A DNA stretch of 64,000 nucleotides from NCBI GenBank assembly GCA_947495295.1, contig CANLYJ010000002.1, forward strand, positions 744,001-808,000, written 5' to 3'. The DNA comes from an uncultured Paracoccaceae bacterium. Its GTDB lineage: Bacteria; Pseudomonadota; Alphaproteobacteria; Rhodobacterales; Rhodobacteraceae. Numbering within the stretch: position 1 is the stretch's first letter; each line of letters opens with the position of its first letter. The translations under genes and the position numbers were made by a program. Below, one piece after another: positions 51,987 to 60,276 of the stretch. The notes beneath the pieces were generated by a model that saw only the letters and a list, made by a program, of their open reading frames with translations, searched no databases and was not told where the DNA came from.

Positions 51987-52744
51987 ACCGCCACCCTGCT
52001 ATCCAGTGTGGCGCGCCTGTCCCCTTCCGGGCCCGTCAGCTTGACCTCGCAAATGCGGAAACCGAACTGTTCAAGCAGGTCCACCTGATGGCTTGCAATG
52101 ATCAGCGTCGCCCCGGTTTGGGCGGCGCTATCCATCATTACCTGCATCACATCAACAGCTGTCCTTGCATCCAGCGACGCGGTTGGTTCGTCGCCAAGCA
52201 AAACAGTGGTGCCAGGTGCCAAGGCGCGCAAAACGGCGGCACGTTGGCGCTGGCCACCTGACAGTGCCGATGGCGGGTTATCCAGATAGCCACCAATGCC
52301 CATATTCGTGGCCAATGTCTTGATCCGGGTAAGCGCCTCTGCGGTTAGCCCGGCTGACAGCTCTGCGGCCAGTTGGGCGTTTTCGCGCACGTTCAGATAA
52401 GGGATCAAACCGCCATCCTGTGGGACAAAACCGATCAGTCGGGCGCGTAGCTGGGTCAGGGTTTCGGTGTCCTTGGCGTGGATCAGGTCAGCAAACTCCA
52501 TCGCCCCACCTGTCTTGTCTGGTGCAAATGTGTAGCTGGTCAATGTGTCCGGCCATGCCAACAGGCCAAGCATTTCTAGAAAGGTGGATTTGCCGCTCCC
52601 GCTTTCGCCGACCAAGCCGATCCGTTCATTCTGGCCAACTTCGAAATGCGGCACCGTCAATTTGTAACGATGCTGCTTTTCCGCGTCGAAACGATCCAGC
52701 GACAGGCCGGTCACTTTCAACTTTGGAGGGCCCGGATCCGACAT
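51983..52744 (-). CDS. ABC ATP-binding protein (TagT/LolD-like)
   Basis: 253 residues. Walker A GESGSGKST, Q-loop in FVPQDGGL, signature ALSGGQRQRAAVLRAL, Walker B VLLGDEPTASLD and a switch histidine in IIASHQVDLL. This matches the LolD/MacB type with FtsX-like permeases. It is 7 bp after the vWA gene and 4 bp overlapping the permease. It would be the TagT counterpart of the module. Confidence 0.9.
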   Translation of the reverse strand: MSDPGPPKLKVTGLSLDRFDAEKQHRYKLTVPHFEVGQNERIGLVGESGSGKSTFLEMLGLLAWPDTLTSYTFAPDKTGGAMEFADLIHAKDTETLTQLRARLIGFVPQDGGLIPYLNVRENAQLAAELSAGLTAEALTRIKTLATNMGIGGYLDNPPSALSGGQRQRAAVLRALAPGTTVLLGDEPTASLDARTAVDVMQVMMDSAAQTGATLIIASHQVDLLEQFGFRICEVKLTGPEGDRRATLDSRVAV

Positions 52745-52751
52745 GCCGATG

Positions 52752-55259
52752 TTACGGCAAGTGCTTGAGCAACATCAGCGTGGCCTCCAGCCCCGGATCG
52801 TCCGAGCCGAAATCGTTCCACAGATTGGTCTGATCAAACGTGTCCTGATAAATGCGCTGTTTGGTCTCGATTGTCTCGATAAAACCTTCGCGGTCGGCAT
52901 TGCTTAGCGATGACCAATAGTCACGATCCAACAGCAGAACTTCGGATTTGTAAGGCAGGTTTTGCAGGAATGTGGGCAACAGGGTTTGCACAGCCAATCG
53001 GTCATCGGCACGCACAGCATCCGGGTCAGTGGACATTTCAGCCGCCAGCACCTGCAGTTTGTCGAAGAACGCCTGCGGGTCATCCCCGCCAGACCGGAAC
53101 GCATCCACAATGGCATCCAGACGTTTGTCGAGGGTCGAAAGCTGGGTCCGGGTCAGGAAAACGCTGACCTCCAGCGTGGCAAGGTTCGGATCCAGAATAT
53201 CGCGATCAGAGGCCCAGCCAGCAAGGAATGCAGGGGCATCGCCGCCGCCAACCTGGGCAAGGCTTTCCAATTGGGCGCGGAAGATTTCATTGGTCGCGAT
53301 CTTTGTCAGCTGCCCATCATCCGCTTCGGGAGTGGCTTCCGGGACAGGCTCCAATTCGACCTGCTGGATGATATTGCCACTGTTGGCCTGCAACACCGCT
53401 TGAGCTATCCCCTCAGACAACTGGGCCATTTGCTGGGCAAAAACTGTGTCATCTGTTGCATCAATATCGACGTATTTGTCAAAATTGACATCACCAGTAT
53501 CGCTTAAAATACGGAACTGGCGGGCGGCCTCTGCGACATCATTATTGTCGGCATTTGTCGGTGTCAGCAAGTGAATCGGAATAATCGCAATGTTCGATGC
53601 ACGCGCATCTGCGGCCACAATCTCTGCCGTCAATCCGGGTTCCTGCATTAGCGGATCGTTGCCGCTGCGGGCGGATGCATCGGTTACCATGATAATAATG
53701 CGGGCGTCGAATGGGGTCCAATCCATGCCGTCGATTGCCTCGCTTAGCCCGGCATAAGTGTCTTCCTTGAATTCAATCGTCGGTTGGGTCGCCTCCTGAA
53801 TCCGCTCCATATTCGACAGAATTTGGCGGACCGGCGCCTCTGGGTCGAGCGGTTGAAAGACCTGGGTTACGTAGTCAAGACTGTCGTTGTGGTCGATACT
53901 GTCGCGGAATCCGACCAGACCGAATGACACATATTGCGATGTCTCCAACCGGCCAAATTCGTCGTAGAACTGGTTGATCACCTCGCGGGTGCGGTCAATG
54001 AATGGGGCCATGGAAATGGTCGTGTCCATTACAAACACCAGCCCGATGCGGAATTCGTCATCCAAAGCCGCCATTTCACCTGCATCATTCTGAAAACTCT
54101 GCGTGTCGCGTTCGCCGACCGCCTCTGCCTCAGCCGGGATGGCGGCGACTTGTAGCAATGTGGTTTCAACCAGACCATCAAACAGCTCTTCGCGCCAATC
54201 GAGTATCGGCAACAGATAAGGTTCATTGGCATAGGTGACGGCCGTCTCTGGCTCAATGGCGACCAGATCACTGCTCCAATTCGGGGCATCATCGGGGGTG
54301 TCTTTCAGGCGTTCGCGCTCACTCTCGATCTCTGAGTAAATGTCGCGCGCCTCATTGGCATAGAAGGGCGAATTGACAATATCAGAGAGCGGGGTTGCAT
54401 CGTTAAAGAACAGAACCCGTTCGCGTTGGCCGCGTGGGGTAAACTGCATGACCAGCATCGATGACCATGGCAGCGACCGGTCGGCGTTGATCCAGCCGAC
54501 AGGGCCGTCGCGGATCGTATCCCCAACCTCAATCCAGTTCTCGCCACCGGCTGAACTTTCGTCATAAACATAAAGCACCGAGAAGATGGGCAGGTCTGCG
54601 CCATCCTCGGCAGTCGCCGGGGCCGTCGCCAGACGCGCATCAGGAAGTGAAATCACGCGCCGGAACAAGGCGGCATTTTCGGTGTCCTGCATTGGCATCC
54701 GGGCCTCTGCGGTTTCAATTTCTTCTTCGACCGCGGGAACGTCGCCATCTTCTTCGGTAGCAGGGGGTTCGGTTTCCTCTTCGGTGGCCTCTTCCACCGC
54801 GGGCGCGTCCTCGATCACCGGTCCCTCGGCCACTTTTGGTGACTCAGTGGCGGGCTGCTCTTCAGCGGCCGTCAATGCCTCCTCGCGGGCGACCAGTGCG
54901 GTATCAAATGCATCTAATGCAGTCTGCGTGCTATCGAGCGCCTCAAGTTGTTCGGCCACAAAATCAGCCGCCCCGCCTTCGGGATCACACACGACACTAG
55001 CGGCGTCGATTTCGGTCACTGCAAGTTCGGGCGTTTGTGGTCTTTCGGGAATGCTCGCCTGTAACGCCTCGGGCAAATCCGCCAAACGGAAATCTTGGCC
55101 ATCGGCGCGTGCTTTCAACTTGCGCAAACTGCGGCTTTGGTCTGCCACCACATCATTGATAATTCGGAATTCGGCCAATGTCGCTTCGTTGCATTCTTGG
55201 GCAATGACGACATGAGGAAATGCAGCCACGGCGGCCGCGCACAAAAACTTTTTAAACAC
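52752..55259 (-). CDS. Exported vWA-domain protein resembling the PpkA C-terminal half
   Basis: 835 residues from GTG 55259 with AAAGGGGA upstream. Signal peptide KKFLCAAAVAAFPHVVIAQ. An acidic linker (about 130-185), an SH3-like strand segment (about 225-262, VYDESSAGGENWIEVGD) and a vWA domain from about residue 403, with the MIDAS DTTIS at 412-416, follow. The C-terminal part (LPYKSEVLLLDRDYWSSLSN) recalls the tail after the vWA domain in PpkA, but no kinase domain or membrane anchor is present. By analogy it is the periplasmic sensor/partner of the FGE-like protein. Confidence for vWA is high, for PpkA kinship moderate. Confidence 0.8.
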   Translation of the reverse strand: MFKKFLCAAAVAAFPHVVIAQECNEATLAEFRIINDVVADQSRSLRKLKARADGQDFRLADLPEALQASIPERPQTPELAVTEIDAASVVCDPEGGAADFVAEQLEALDSTQTALDAFDTALVAREEALTAAEEQPATESPKVAEGPVIEDAPAVEEATEEETEPPATEEDGDVPAVEEEIETAEARMPMQDTENAALFRRVISLPDARLATAPATAEDGADLPIFSVLYVYDESSAGGENWIEVGDTIRDGPVGWINADRSLPWSSMLVMQFTPRGQRERVLFFNDATPLSDIVNSPFYANEARDIYSEIESERERLKDTPDDAPNWSSDLVAIEPETAVTYANEPYLLPILDWREELFDGLVETTLLQVAAIPAEAEAVGERDTQSFQNDAGEMAALDDEFRIGLVFVMDTTISMAPFIDRTREVINQFYDEFGRLETSQYVSFGLVGFRDSIDHNDSLDYVTQVFQPLDPEAPVRQILSNMERIQEATQPTIEFKEDTYAGLSEAIDGMDWTPFDARIIIMVTDASARSGNDPLMQEPGLTAEIVAADARASNIAIIPIHLLTPTNADNNDVAEAARQFRILSDTGDVNFDKYVDIDATDDTVFAQQMAQLSEGIAQAVLQANSGNIIQQVELEPVPEATPEADDGQLTKIATNEIFRAQLESLAQVGGGDAPAFLAGWASDRDILDPNLATLEVSVFLTRTQLSTLDKRLDAIVDAFRSGGDDPQAFFDKLQVLAAEMSTDPDAVRADDRLAVQTLLPTFLQNLPYKSEVLLLDRDYWSSLSNADREGFIETIETKQRIYQDTFDQTNLWNDFGSDDPGLEATLMLLKHLP

Positions 55260-55294
55260 AATAATCCCCTTTAAGTGCTTAATTGATTCCCGAA

Positions 55295-55313
55295 TGTTGA
55301 CGTCTAGTCAACA
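55295..55313. promoter_or_regulatory. Inverted repeat before the vWA gene
   Basis: TGTTGAC (55295-55301) and GTCAACA (55307-55313) are perfect arms with a 5-bp centre, 36 bp upstream of the vWA start and inside the nine-gene run. It may be an operator for an internal promoter or an mRNA hairpin. An 83-bp gap here is the largest inside the cluster. Confidence 0.45.
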
Positions 55314-55342
55314 CTTGGTTGCAAGCCGCCATGGCTGAAATC

Positions 55343-55723
55343 TCAGCGCCAATACCAATTGGCCTGCTGTTGTGCCGCGTGGATGATTGCATTTCCAAAT
55401 ATCGAAAACCCGTTTCTGTCCAAAGATATCACCGCCTCAGCCGCGATCATGAAAAGTGCTATTCCGGCCAACGCCCAAGGCATCCATCGGCCAACATTTC
55501 CAATAATAAAAACATGCGTGCCGGGCATTTCCCCGGCCAGTCGTGTACGCAGCGCCAACATCACATCTAACCGCAATAAAACAGCCCTGATGATACATCC
55601 CAAAAGGATGAGGTATGCCCCCAAAAGAATGACGAAAAACAGCCAATGATTTCCGCTTTGGTCCAACCGGGCCAGGTCAATCATGACCCGTTCAATGGAT
55701 TGTGGAACAACAGAACGTAACAT
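55343..55723 (-). CDS. Two-TM membrane protein of the TIR/vWA cluster
   Basis: 126 residues from ATG 55723, 13 bp after the SPFH-like gene's stop; the frame is open further up only inside that gene. Two hydrophobic segments: residues 28-46 (LFFVILLGAYLILLGCIIRA) and about 80-97 (WALAGIALFMIAAEAVISL). A basic loop lies between them. It could anchor the cytosolic SPFH-like or TIR protein. No family recognised. Confidence 0.65.
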   Translation of the reverse strand: MLRSVVPQSIERVMIDLARLDQSGNHWLFFVILLGAYLILLGCIIRAVLLRLDVMLALRTRLAGEMPGTHVFIIGNVGRWMPWALAGIALFMIAAEAVISLDRNGFSIFGNAIIHAAQQQANWYWR

Positions 55724-55736
55724 AGACGCGCAGGCC

Positions 55737-56609
55737 CTAATCCAAATCTTCGGGCGGCTCGGGGGCTTTGTCGATCGACGGCTTTGCCTCTTCTGCGGTG
55801 CCGATTGCACCATTGCCGGAATAACTGCTTTCTGCCTGGCGAACGAGCTTGGCTTGCTGCTGACGTAAACTGACAATTACGGGATCATCGGACGCCATAT
55901 CAGCATCCATCAGATCACGTATTGACGCCTGAATCTCTTTGGTGCGGGCTGCGACATCTAGCGTTTCGGCATGTTTGTCGCGCTGCAATCCGCGTACCAG
56001 CTCAAGGGTTTTTCGCAGTCGGTCGGCCGTTTCCATGTCGTCGTCATGGGTCGCCTTGAACAGGCGTTCTTGCAGGGAATTGTAAAGCAGTCCGACCTCG
56101 TCGCGATCCGATACATTCTTGTCGCGACGGACCGCGACATCGACAGCGTTCAGTTCAAAGTGACCGTCACGCGATAACTGGGCTGCATCAACGGGCAGTT
56201 GCGCATCCACTGCATTTTCAAAGCCTTTATAGGCGTCTGGTTGAAAATCCTTCGCGATCTTGCGCACAGATTTTTCCAGCGGGCGCATCACCGATTCCTG
56301 AACATCATAACCGTCCAGAATTGCGTCCTCTGCGCGCTTGCGGCTGATACGATAGGTGACCTCAAGTGCCACATGGAATTTGAGCTCACCGACGGAAGAT
56401 ATCGCCTCGAATTCCGTTGTATCGCGGGTCCACCCCGTTTGGACCTGATAAAACCGGGTGTAGACACGCCTTAGTCGTTCGCCCACCGTGACACGTGGTG
56501 GGTCACCAAGTGCGACGACTTGGTTATGACGTGTACGGCCATATGTCAGGCAGTGACGCCGGTTTTTGTCCAGATCAGATAGTGTCTCAAACTCATCAAT
56601 CAGTTTCAT
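55737..56609 (-). CDS. SPFH/band-7-like cytosolic protein
   Basis: 290 residues from ATG 56609, with GGAG 5 bases upstream; a GTG at 56615 is the alternative. There is no membrane segment. The middle (FHVALEVTYRISRKRAEDAI, then MRPLEKSVRKIAKDF) follows the strand-helix order of SPFH/flotillin domains. The second half is a coiled coil rich in charged residues (DRLRKTLELVRGLQRDKH), and the tail is acidic and proline-rich. It overlaps the TIR gene by 14 bp, so the two are translationally coupled. SPFH kinship is a judgement by eye. Confidence 0.6.
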   Translation of the reverse strand: MKLIDEFETLSDLDKNRRHCLTYGRTRHNQVVALGDPPRVTVGERLRRVYTRFYQVQTGWTRDTTEFEAISSVGELKFHVALEVTYRISRKRAEDAILDGYDVQESVMRPLEKSVRKIAKDFQPDAYKGFENAVDAQLPVDAAQLSRDGHFELNAVDVAVRRDKNVSDRDEVGLLYNSLQERLFKATHDDDMETADRLRKTLELVRGLQRDKHAETLDVAARTKEIQASIRDLMDADMASDDPVIVSLRQQQAKLVRQAESSYSGNGAIGTAEEAKPSIDKAPEPPEDLD

Positions 56610-58545
56610 TTTCACTCCGGTTCAAAATCGATTTTAACGGGCCACCGTCCTTGATAATTTGAATTTCGGCTTCGGTCAGAAAACGTGCGCTGCCCTGATA
56701 GACCATTGCCGCCCGATCTGCGTTTTTTGGGTGCAGCGTTTCATGTACCAGGCCGGCAAGAGCCAAGTATGGGTCGGGGTCGGGCATGATTTCCCCGGAT
56801 TTGATCTCTTCCATGCGTTTGGAGGCGAAAAACTGAAAAACATTCTGCATATCCCGCCGTGCGAGATAGTCATAACCCGTCATCTGCCGGGCCATCCCGG
56901 CGCGACGGAACCCGGCCAATAAGCGCGTGATAACCGCATGGTCACGCGGAGCAATATCGCACATCAAATCCTGCAAGGTCAGTCGGTTACTTGTTTCGGT
57001 TGTCAACAGGGGCATGCCCCGAAACGCAATCATCAGCGCGAATATCGGGACCTGTCGCGCCAGAAGGGCGTCATCATCAGTGGCGGGTTCATCGGCCCAG
57101 TCCGCAAGGGCGGCAAGGAAAAGGGCTGCTGGAACAGCCCGTGAAACAGTGTCCTTTCCTGCACCATCCTCGAGTTTCAGGTCACCCTCATCCTGGTTCT
57201 CTTCGGCGGTTTTTTCAGTGGCGGGCCCCTTCGAAAGTGCCCCGAATTCCGACGTCTCGCTGGTGTCCTTATGACCATAGAGCGCGGCACTATAACGGGC
57301 GGCTTTGTGCAGCACTGGATCATAAAACACCTCTCGTCCGATTGCCTTCATGACGTCAACCGAAATTGCCGGACGTCGCAGGGCCAGCCGCCCCAGGGCG
57401 ATCATGATCGCAGCCAGTTTGGCATCCTTGTTCTTGCTTGCGCTGCCGCGCCGTGGTCGGGCGAGCTGCGCCAGTATGTCGCGGATTTGCGGCAGGTTCG
57501 CTTCGTTTTCTGCTGCTGCGGCCAGAATATCGGATGTCAGCCAGACGAACTGAACGCTATCCAGATCCGACAACCATCTGTTCAGGATGCGGTGCTGTAC
57601 CCCATGCAAATCATGTTGTGCCAACGAACCGATGGTCTGGACAATCGCATGATCAACCTGGTCCAACGGACCCGCGGCCAGGCGTTGTTGCATCCATGCG
57701 AAAAACACCTCGCGAATATCATCCAGCTCATCCCAGATATGGGTGAGCAGCGCACCGCGCCAGTTTCGGTCCCGAAATCGCAAAAGCGTGGGCTGCGCGG
57801 ACCCATCAGCTGTTGGCAAATTAGCGCGTTCCGCCTTGATCTGCGTGAAACGATCGCTTGCCGTGCGGGTCGACAGGACCCGAGGGCGCGCGGCAAGCTC
57901 TTCCTCGCTTGGCGCGCCCAATGCAGCTTCGATTGCAGCCTCGATCCCTTTGGCCGTATCCACGACCAGATCAACAGGACAATATTCAAGCAAGGCTGTC
58001 GCCAGCATCAGGCTTAATGATTTTGGATCTTTGGTCGCATCTGACTGAAACCAGGTTTGCGGCGTTTCCACACTATGTGACGTAAAATGCGGACGCGCGG
58101 GCGCCACCTGATCGGAGGACAGCTCCTTGAGGTAATTGATGTGCCCGATAAACTGTTTGTCAAAGGCCAGATCCTTGATCTCTGGCACGGTCACGGATTG
58201 CAGGAAAGTAATTTTCTTGGCCAAGTCCGGTGGGGCGACAAAGTCCCCGATAAAGCACGGCAGGATCAGGTTTCCGATACGGCCATCGCGCGCCATATCG
58301 ATTTCGCGTTCTATCCAGCCCGAAGATTTGTTGCCCACACTATCCTTCGTCAAGATGACGATCATCGCGCGGGAATTGTTGATTGCCTCCGCAATCCAGT
58401 CGCGGAAATCACCGACGCGGATGTATGCATCATACCAAAAATCAAGATGATAGGCTTCTAGCGACCGGACAAGCCCTTCGACTTCGTCTTTGTGCGCGCG
58501 CGCATAAGAAATAAAAACAGAATCCACTGAAACCACAATATGCAA
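56596..58545 (-). CDS. TIR-domain protein
   Basis: 649 residues from a TTG at 58545; GTG at 58536 or 58527 are possible starts, since no strong ribosome-binding site is seen. The TIR domain (about 9-101) has VFISYARAHKDEVEGLVRSL, then AEAINNSRAMIVILTKDSVG and SGWIEREIDMARDGR. Trp77-x3-Glu81 matches the Trp-x3-Glu of the SARM1 NADase, whose Glu is catalytic. The remaining ~540 residues look helical (repeat-like), with an acidic linker (about 430-460) and no ATPase motif that I can see. First gene of the nine-gene cluster. NAD+ hydrolysis or a signalling-nucleotide role is inferred. Confidence 0.8.
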   Translation of the reverse strand: MHIVVSVDSVFISYARAHKDEVEGLVRSLEAYHLDFWYDAYIRVGDFRDWIAEAINNSRAMIVILTKDSVGNKSSGWIEREIDMARDGRIGNLILPCFIGDFVAPPDLAKKITFLQSVTVPEIKDLAFDKQFIGHINYLKELSSDQVAPARPHFTSHSVETPQTWFQSDATKDPKSLSLMLATALLEYCPVDLVVDTAKGIEAAIEAALGAPSEEELAARPRVLSTRTASDRFTQIKAERANLPTADGSAQPTLLRFRDRNWRGALLTHIWDELDDIREVFFAWMQQRLAAGPLDQVDHAIVQTIGSLAQHDLHGVQHRILNRWLSDLDSVQFVWLTSDILAAAAENEANLPQIRDILAQLARPRRGSASKNKDAKLAAIMIALGRLALRRPAISVDVMKAIGREVFYDPVLHKAARYSAALYGHKDTSETSEFGALSKGPATEKTAEENQDEGDLKLEDGAGKDTVSRAVPAALFLAALADWADEPATDDDALLARQVPIFALMIAFRGMPLLTTETSNRLTLQDLMCDIAPRDHAVITRLLAGFRRAGMARQMTGYDYLARRDMQNVFQFFASKRMEEIKSGEIMPDPDPYLALAGLVHETLHPKNADRAAMVYQGSARFLTEAEIQIIKDGGPLKSILNRSENETD

Positions 58546-58654
58546 CTTAAACGCGTTGATGGTGCAACGGTCGGTGCCGTGACGTCAAGCGAAAGCGTTT
58601 TGGACGACAAGGTCGCGGCGGCGTCGTTTCGTTGTGGTTATATCGGGAAGCGCA

Positions 58655-59428
58655 TTAGTTTGTTTTTTCCTGCATTTTGCGCGTCATCTTGAGTACCGAC
58701 CAACGCGGCAGGAAAGGGATCAGCCAGTTTAAAGCGAAACGCAGCTTGCCGTCATTGACCGCCCGCAATTCGCCCCGCCGCATGGCATCATAGCCGAATT
58801 TGGCGACACTGCGGGGCGTTGCACCTGATTTCGTCAGGTTCGTCCCTTCCAGATCCGCCCGGACGGCGAATTCGGTTTCGACATAACCGGGTTCGAGGGC
58901 GGTGACAGTGACCCCCTTATCCTTCAGCTCTTCGGCCAAGGCCTGTGAAAAGCTGGAGACATAGGCTTTGGTGGCAAAGTACGTGGCCTGCAAGGGACCG
59001 GGCAGATAGCTGGCCGTGGAACTGACGTTGAGGATCTTGCCGCCGCCTTGCGCCACCATGTCCCTTGCCACCATATGGGTCAGGGCGACAAGCGATTTGA
59101 CGTTCAGATCGATCATCGCCAGATCGTCCGCCAGGTCACGATTGATGAACTCGCCATGCCCGCCAAAGGCTGCATTGTTGATCAGGATATCGATCCGCTG
59201 TCCTTTGGTTGCGTCATAAAGCTGCTGCGCGCCATTGGGCGTTCCCAGATCAAGCGGGACCGTGGTGACAGTAACCTTATGCGCCGCCTCAATCTCGACC
59301 TTGAGAGCGGAAAGTTCGGCCCCGCGCCGGGCCGTGATGATCAGGTCGCCACCCTTTTCCGCATGGTACAAGGCGAATTCACGTCCAATACCGGCAGAGG
59401 CACCGGTGATAAGCGCAGTGTTCGGCAT
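58655..59428 (-). CDS. SDR-family oxidoreductase
   Basis: 257 residues from ATG 59428, with GGAG upstream; the open frame to 59485 is unlikely. Motifs GASAGIGREFALYHA, NNAAFGG and active-site YFATKAYVSSF with SSTASY. The C-terminal hydrophobic/basic tail (WLIPFLPRWSVLKMTRKMQ) is typical of the DltE/YqjQ-like SDRs that may be membrane-associated. Substrate unknown. It stops 110 bp before the TIR gene start and is probably an independent unit. Confidence 0.88.
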   Translation of the reverse strand: MPNTALITGASAGIGREFALYHAEKGGDLIITARRGAELSALKVEIEAAHKVTVTTVPLDLGTPNGAQQLYDATKGQRIDILINNAAFGGHGEFINRDLADDLAMIDLNVKSLVALTHMVARDMVAQGGGKILNVSSTASYLPGPLQATYFATKAYVSSFSQALAEELKDKGVTVTALEPGYVETEFAVRADLEGTNLTKSGATPRSVAKFGYDAMRRGELRAVNDGKLRFALNWLIPFLPRWSVLKMTRKMQEKTN

Positions 59429-59506
59429 GATGATCTCCACAGTGGTTGAGGGCGTTGCACTGAGTATTGCGCCTTCGCGCATCACTGATCAACATACTCC
59501 ACGCAC

Positions 59507-59538
59507 AAAAAAGCGGCCCGTATTCGCATACGGACCGC
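59507..59538 (-). terminator. Intrinsic terminator of gcrA
   Basis: On the minus strand GCGG-T-CCGTAT, loop GCGA, ATACGG-G-CCGC is followed by six T residues (AAAAAA at 59507-59512 plus strand). Only one unpaired position interrupts the 10-bp stem. It lies 24 bp past the gcrA stop. Confidence 0.9.
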
Positions 59539-59561
59539 GTCTATTCGTAAATGGGCTGCGT

Positions 59562-60149
59562 TCAGCGGCGCCGGTCCCGCCGTGATGACATCGGCTGGAA
59601 GGCCACGCCAACATGCGCCTCGCAATAGGGCTTGCCCTGTTGTACCGCCAGACCGCAGAACCAGAAATCATCCGTTGCCGGATCGCCGACAGGCCATTTG
59701 CAGGTCTTTTCGGTCAATTCCATCAGCGTGATTTTCTTGGCGGTCTTTTCAACTTCACTTACCTTTGCCAGCGCTTCCGGGCTGATTTCATTCGCCGACG
59801 GCTGCGGTGGCAAGGGTTGCCCGGCAGGAATGATCGCCCGCCGCGCGGCGGATATCGGGATGCCGTTCTCGTCCAGTTCCGGCTCTTCCTTTGGTGGGGT
59901 CGAGGCGGGTTTGGCTTTGGTTGCAGGTTTCGGGGCGGGCTTGGCTGCCGCCGCTGGCTTTTCCTTCGGCGCCGCTTTGGTTGCAGCGGCGCCACCAGAA
60001 CCTGCACGGTTGGACAAGCCCAGGCGGTGGACCTTGCCAATCACGGCGTTGCGGGTCACCCCGCCCAGTTCCTTGGCGATCTGGCTGGCTGACTGGCCTT
60101 CGCCCCACATCTTTTTGAGCGTCTCGACGCGCTCGTCTGTCCAGGACAT
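59562..60149 (-). CDS. gcrA: Cell-cycle regulator GcrA
   Basis: 195 residues. The conserved N-terminus MSWTDERVETLKKMWGEGQS, with IAKELGGVTRNAVIGKVHRL, is the GcrA DNA-binding domain, which acts with sigma-70 at CcrM-methylated promoters. A long Ala/Lys/Pro linker (about 55-105) leads to the C-terminal sigma-binding domain, where CKWPVGDPATDDFWFCG and PYCEAH carry conserved cysteines. It is an alphaproteobacterial marker and supports the taxonomic placement. Confidence 0.96.
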   Translation of the reverse strand: MSWTDERVETLKKMWGEGQSASQIAKELGGVTRNAVIGKVHRLGLSNRAGSGGAAATKAAPKEKPAAAAKPAPKPATKAKPASTPPKEEPELDENGIPISAARRAIIPAGQPLPPQPSANEISPEALAKVSEVEKTAKKITLMELTEKTCKWPVGDPATDDFWFCGLAVQQGKPYCEAHVGVAFQPMSSRRDRRR

Positions 60150-60276
60150 ATCGTTTCCTCTGGTTCGGAGGGACTGATGGCTTACATCAGGCCTTGTCTA
60201 TTCTTCGATCCCCTATTCTAAGCATGGCAGAGGCGGATGTGAAGGACCGACACCGCAATTTGCCAAAGGGTGCGAC

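Noticed and set aside
46491..58545. Type VI secretion locus
   Set aside because: No Tss core gene (VipA/B, Hcp, VgrG, ClpV, IcmF) is seen anywhere in the window, only the sensor-like part.
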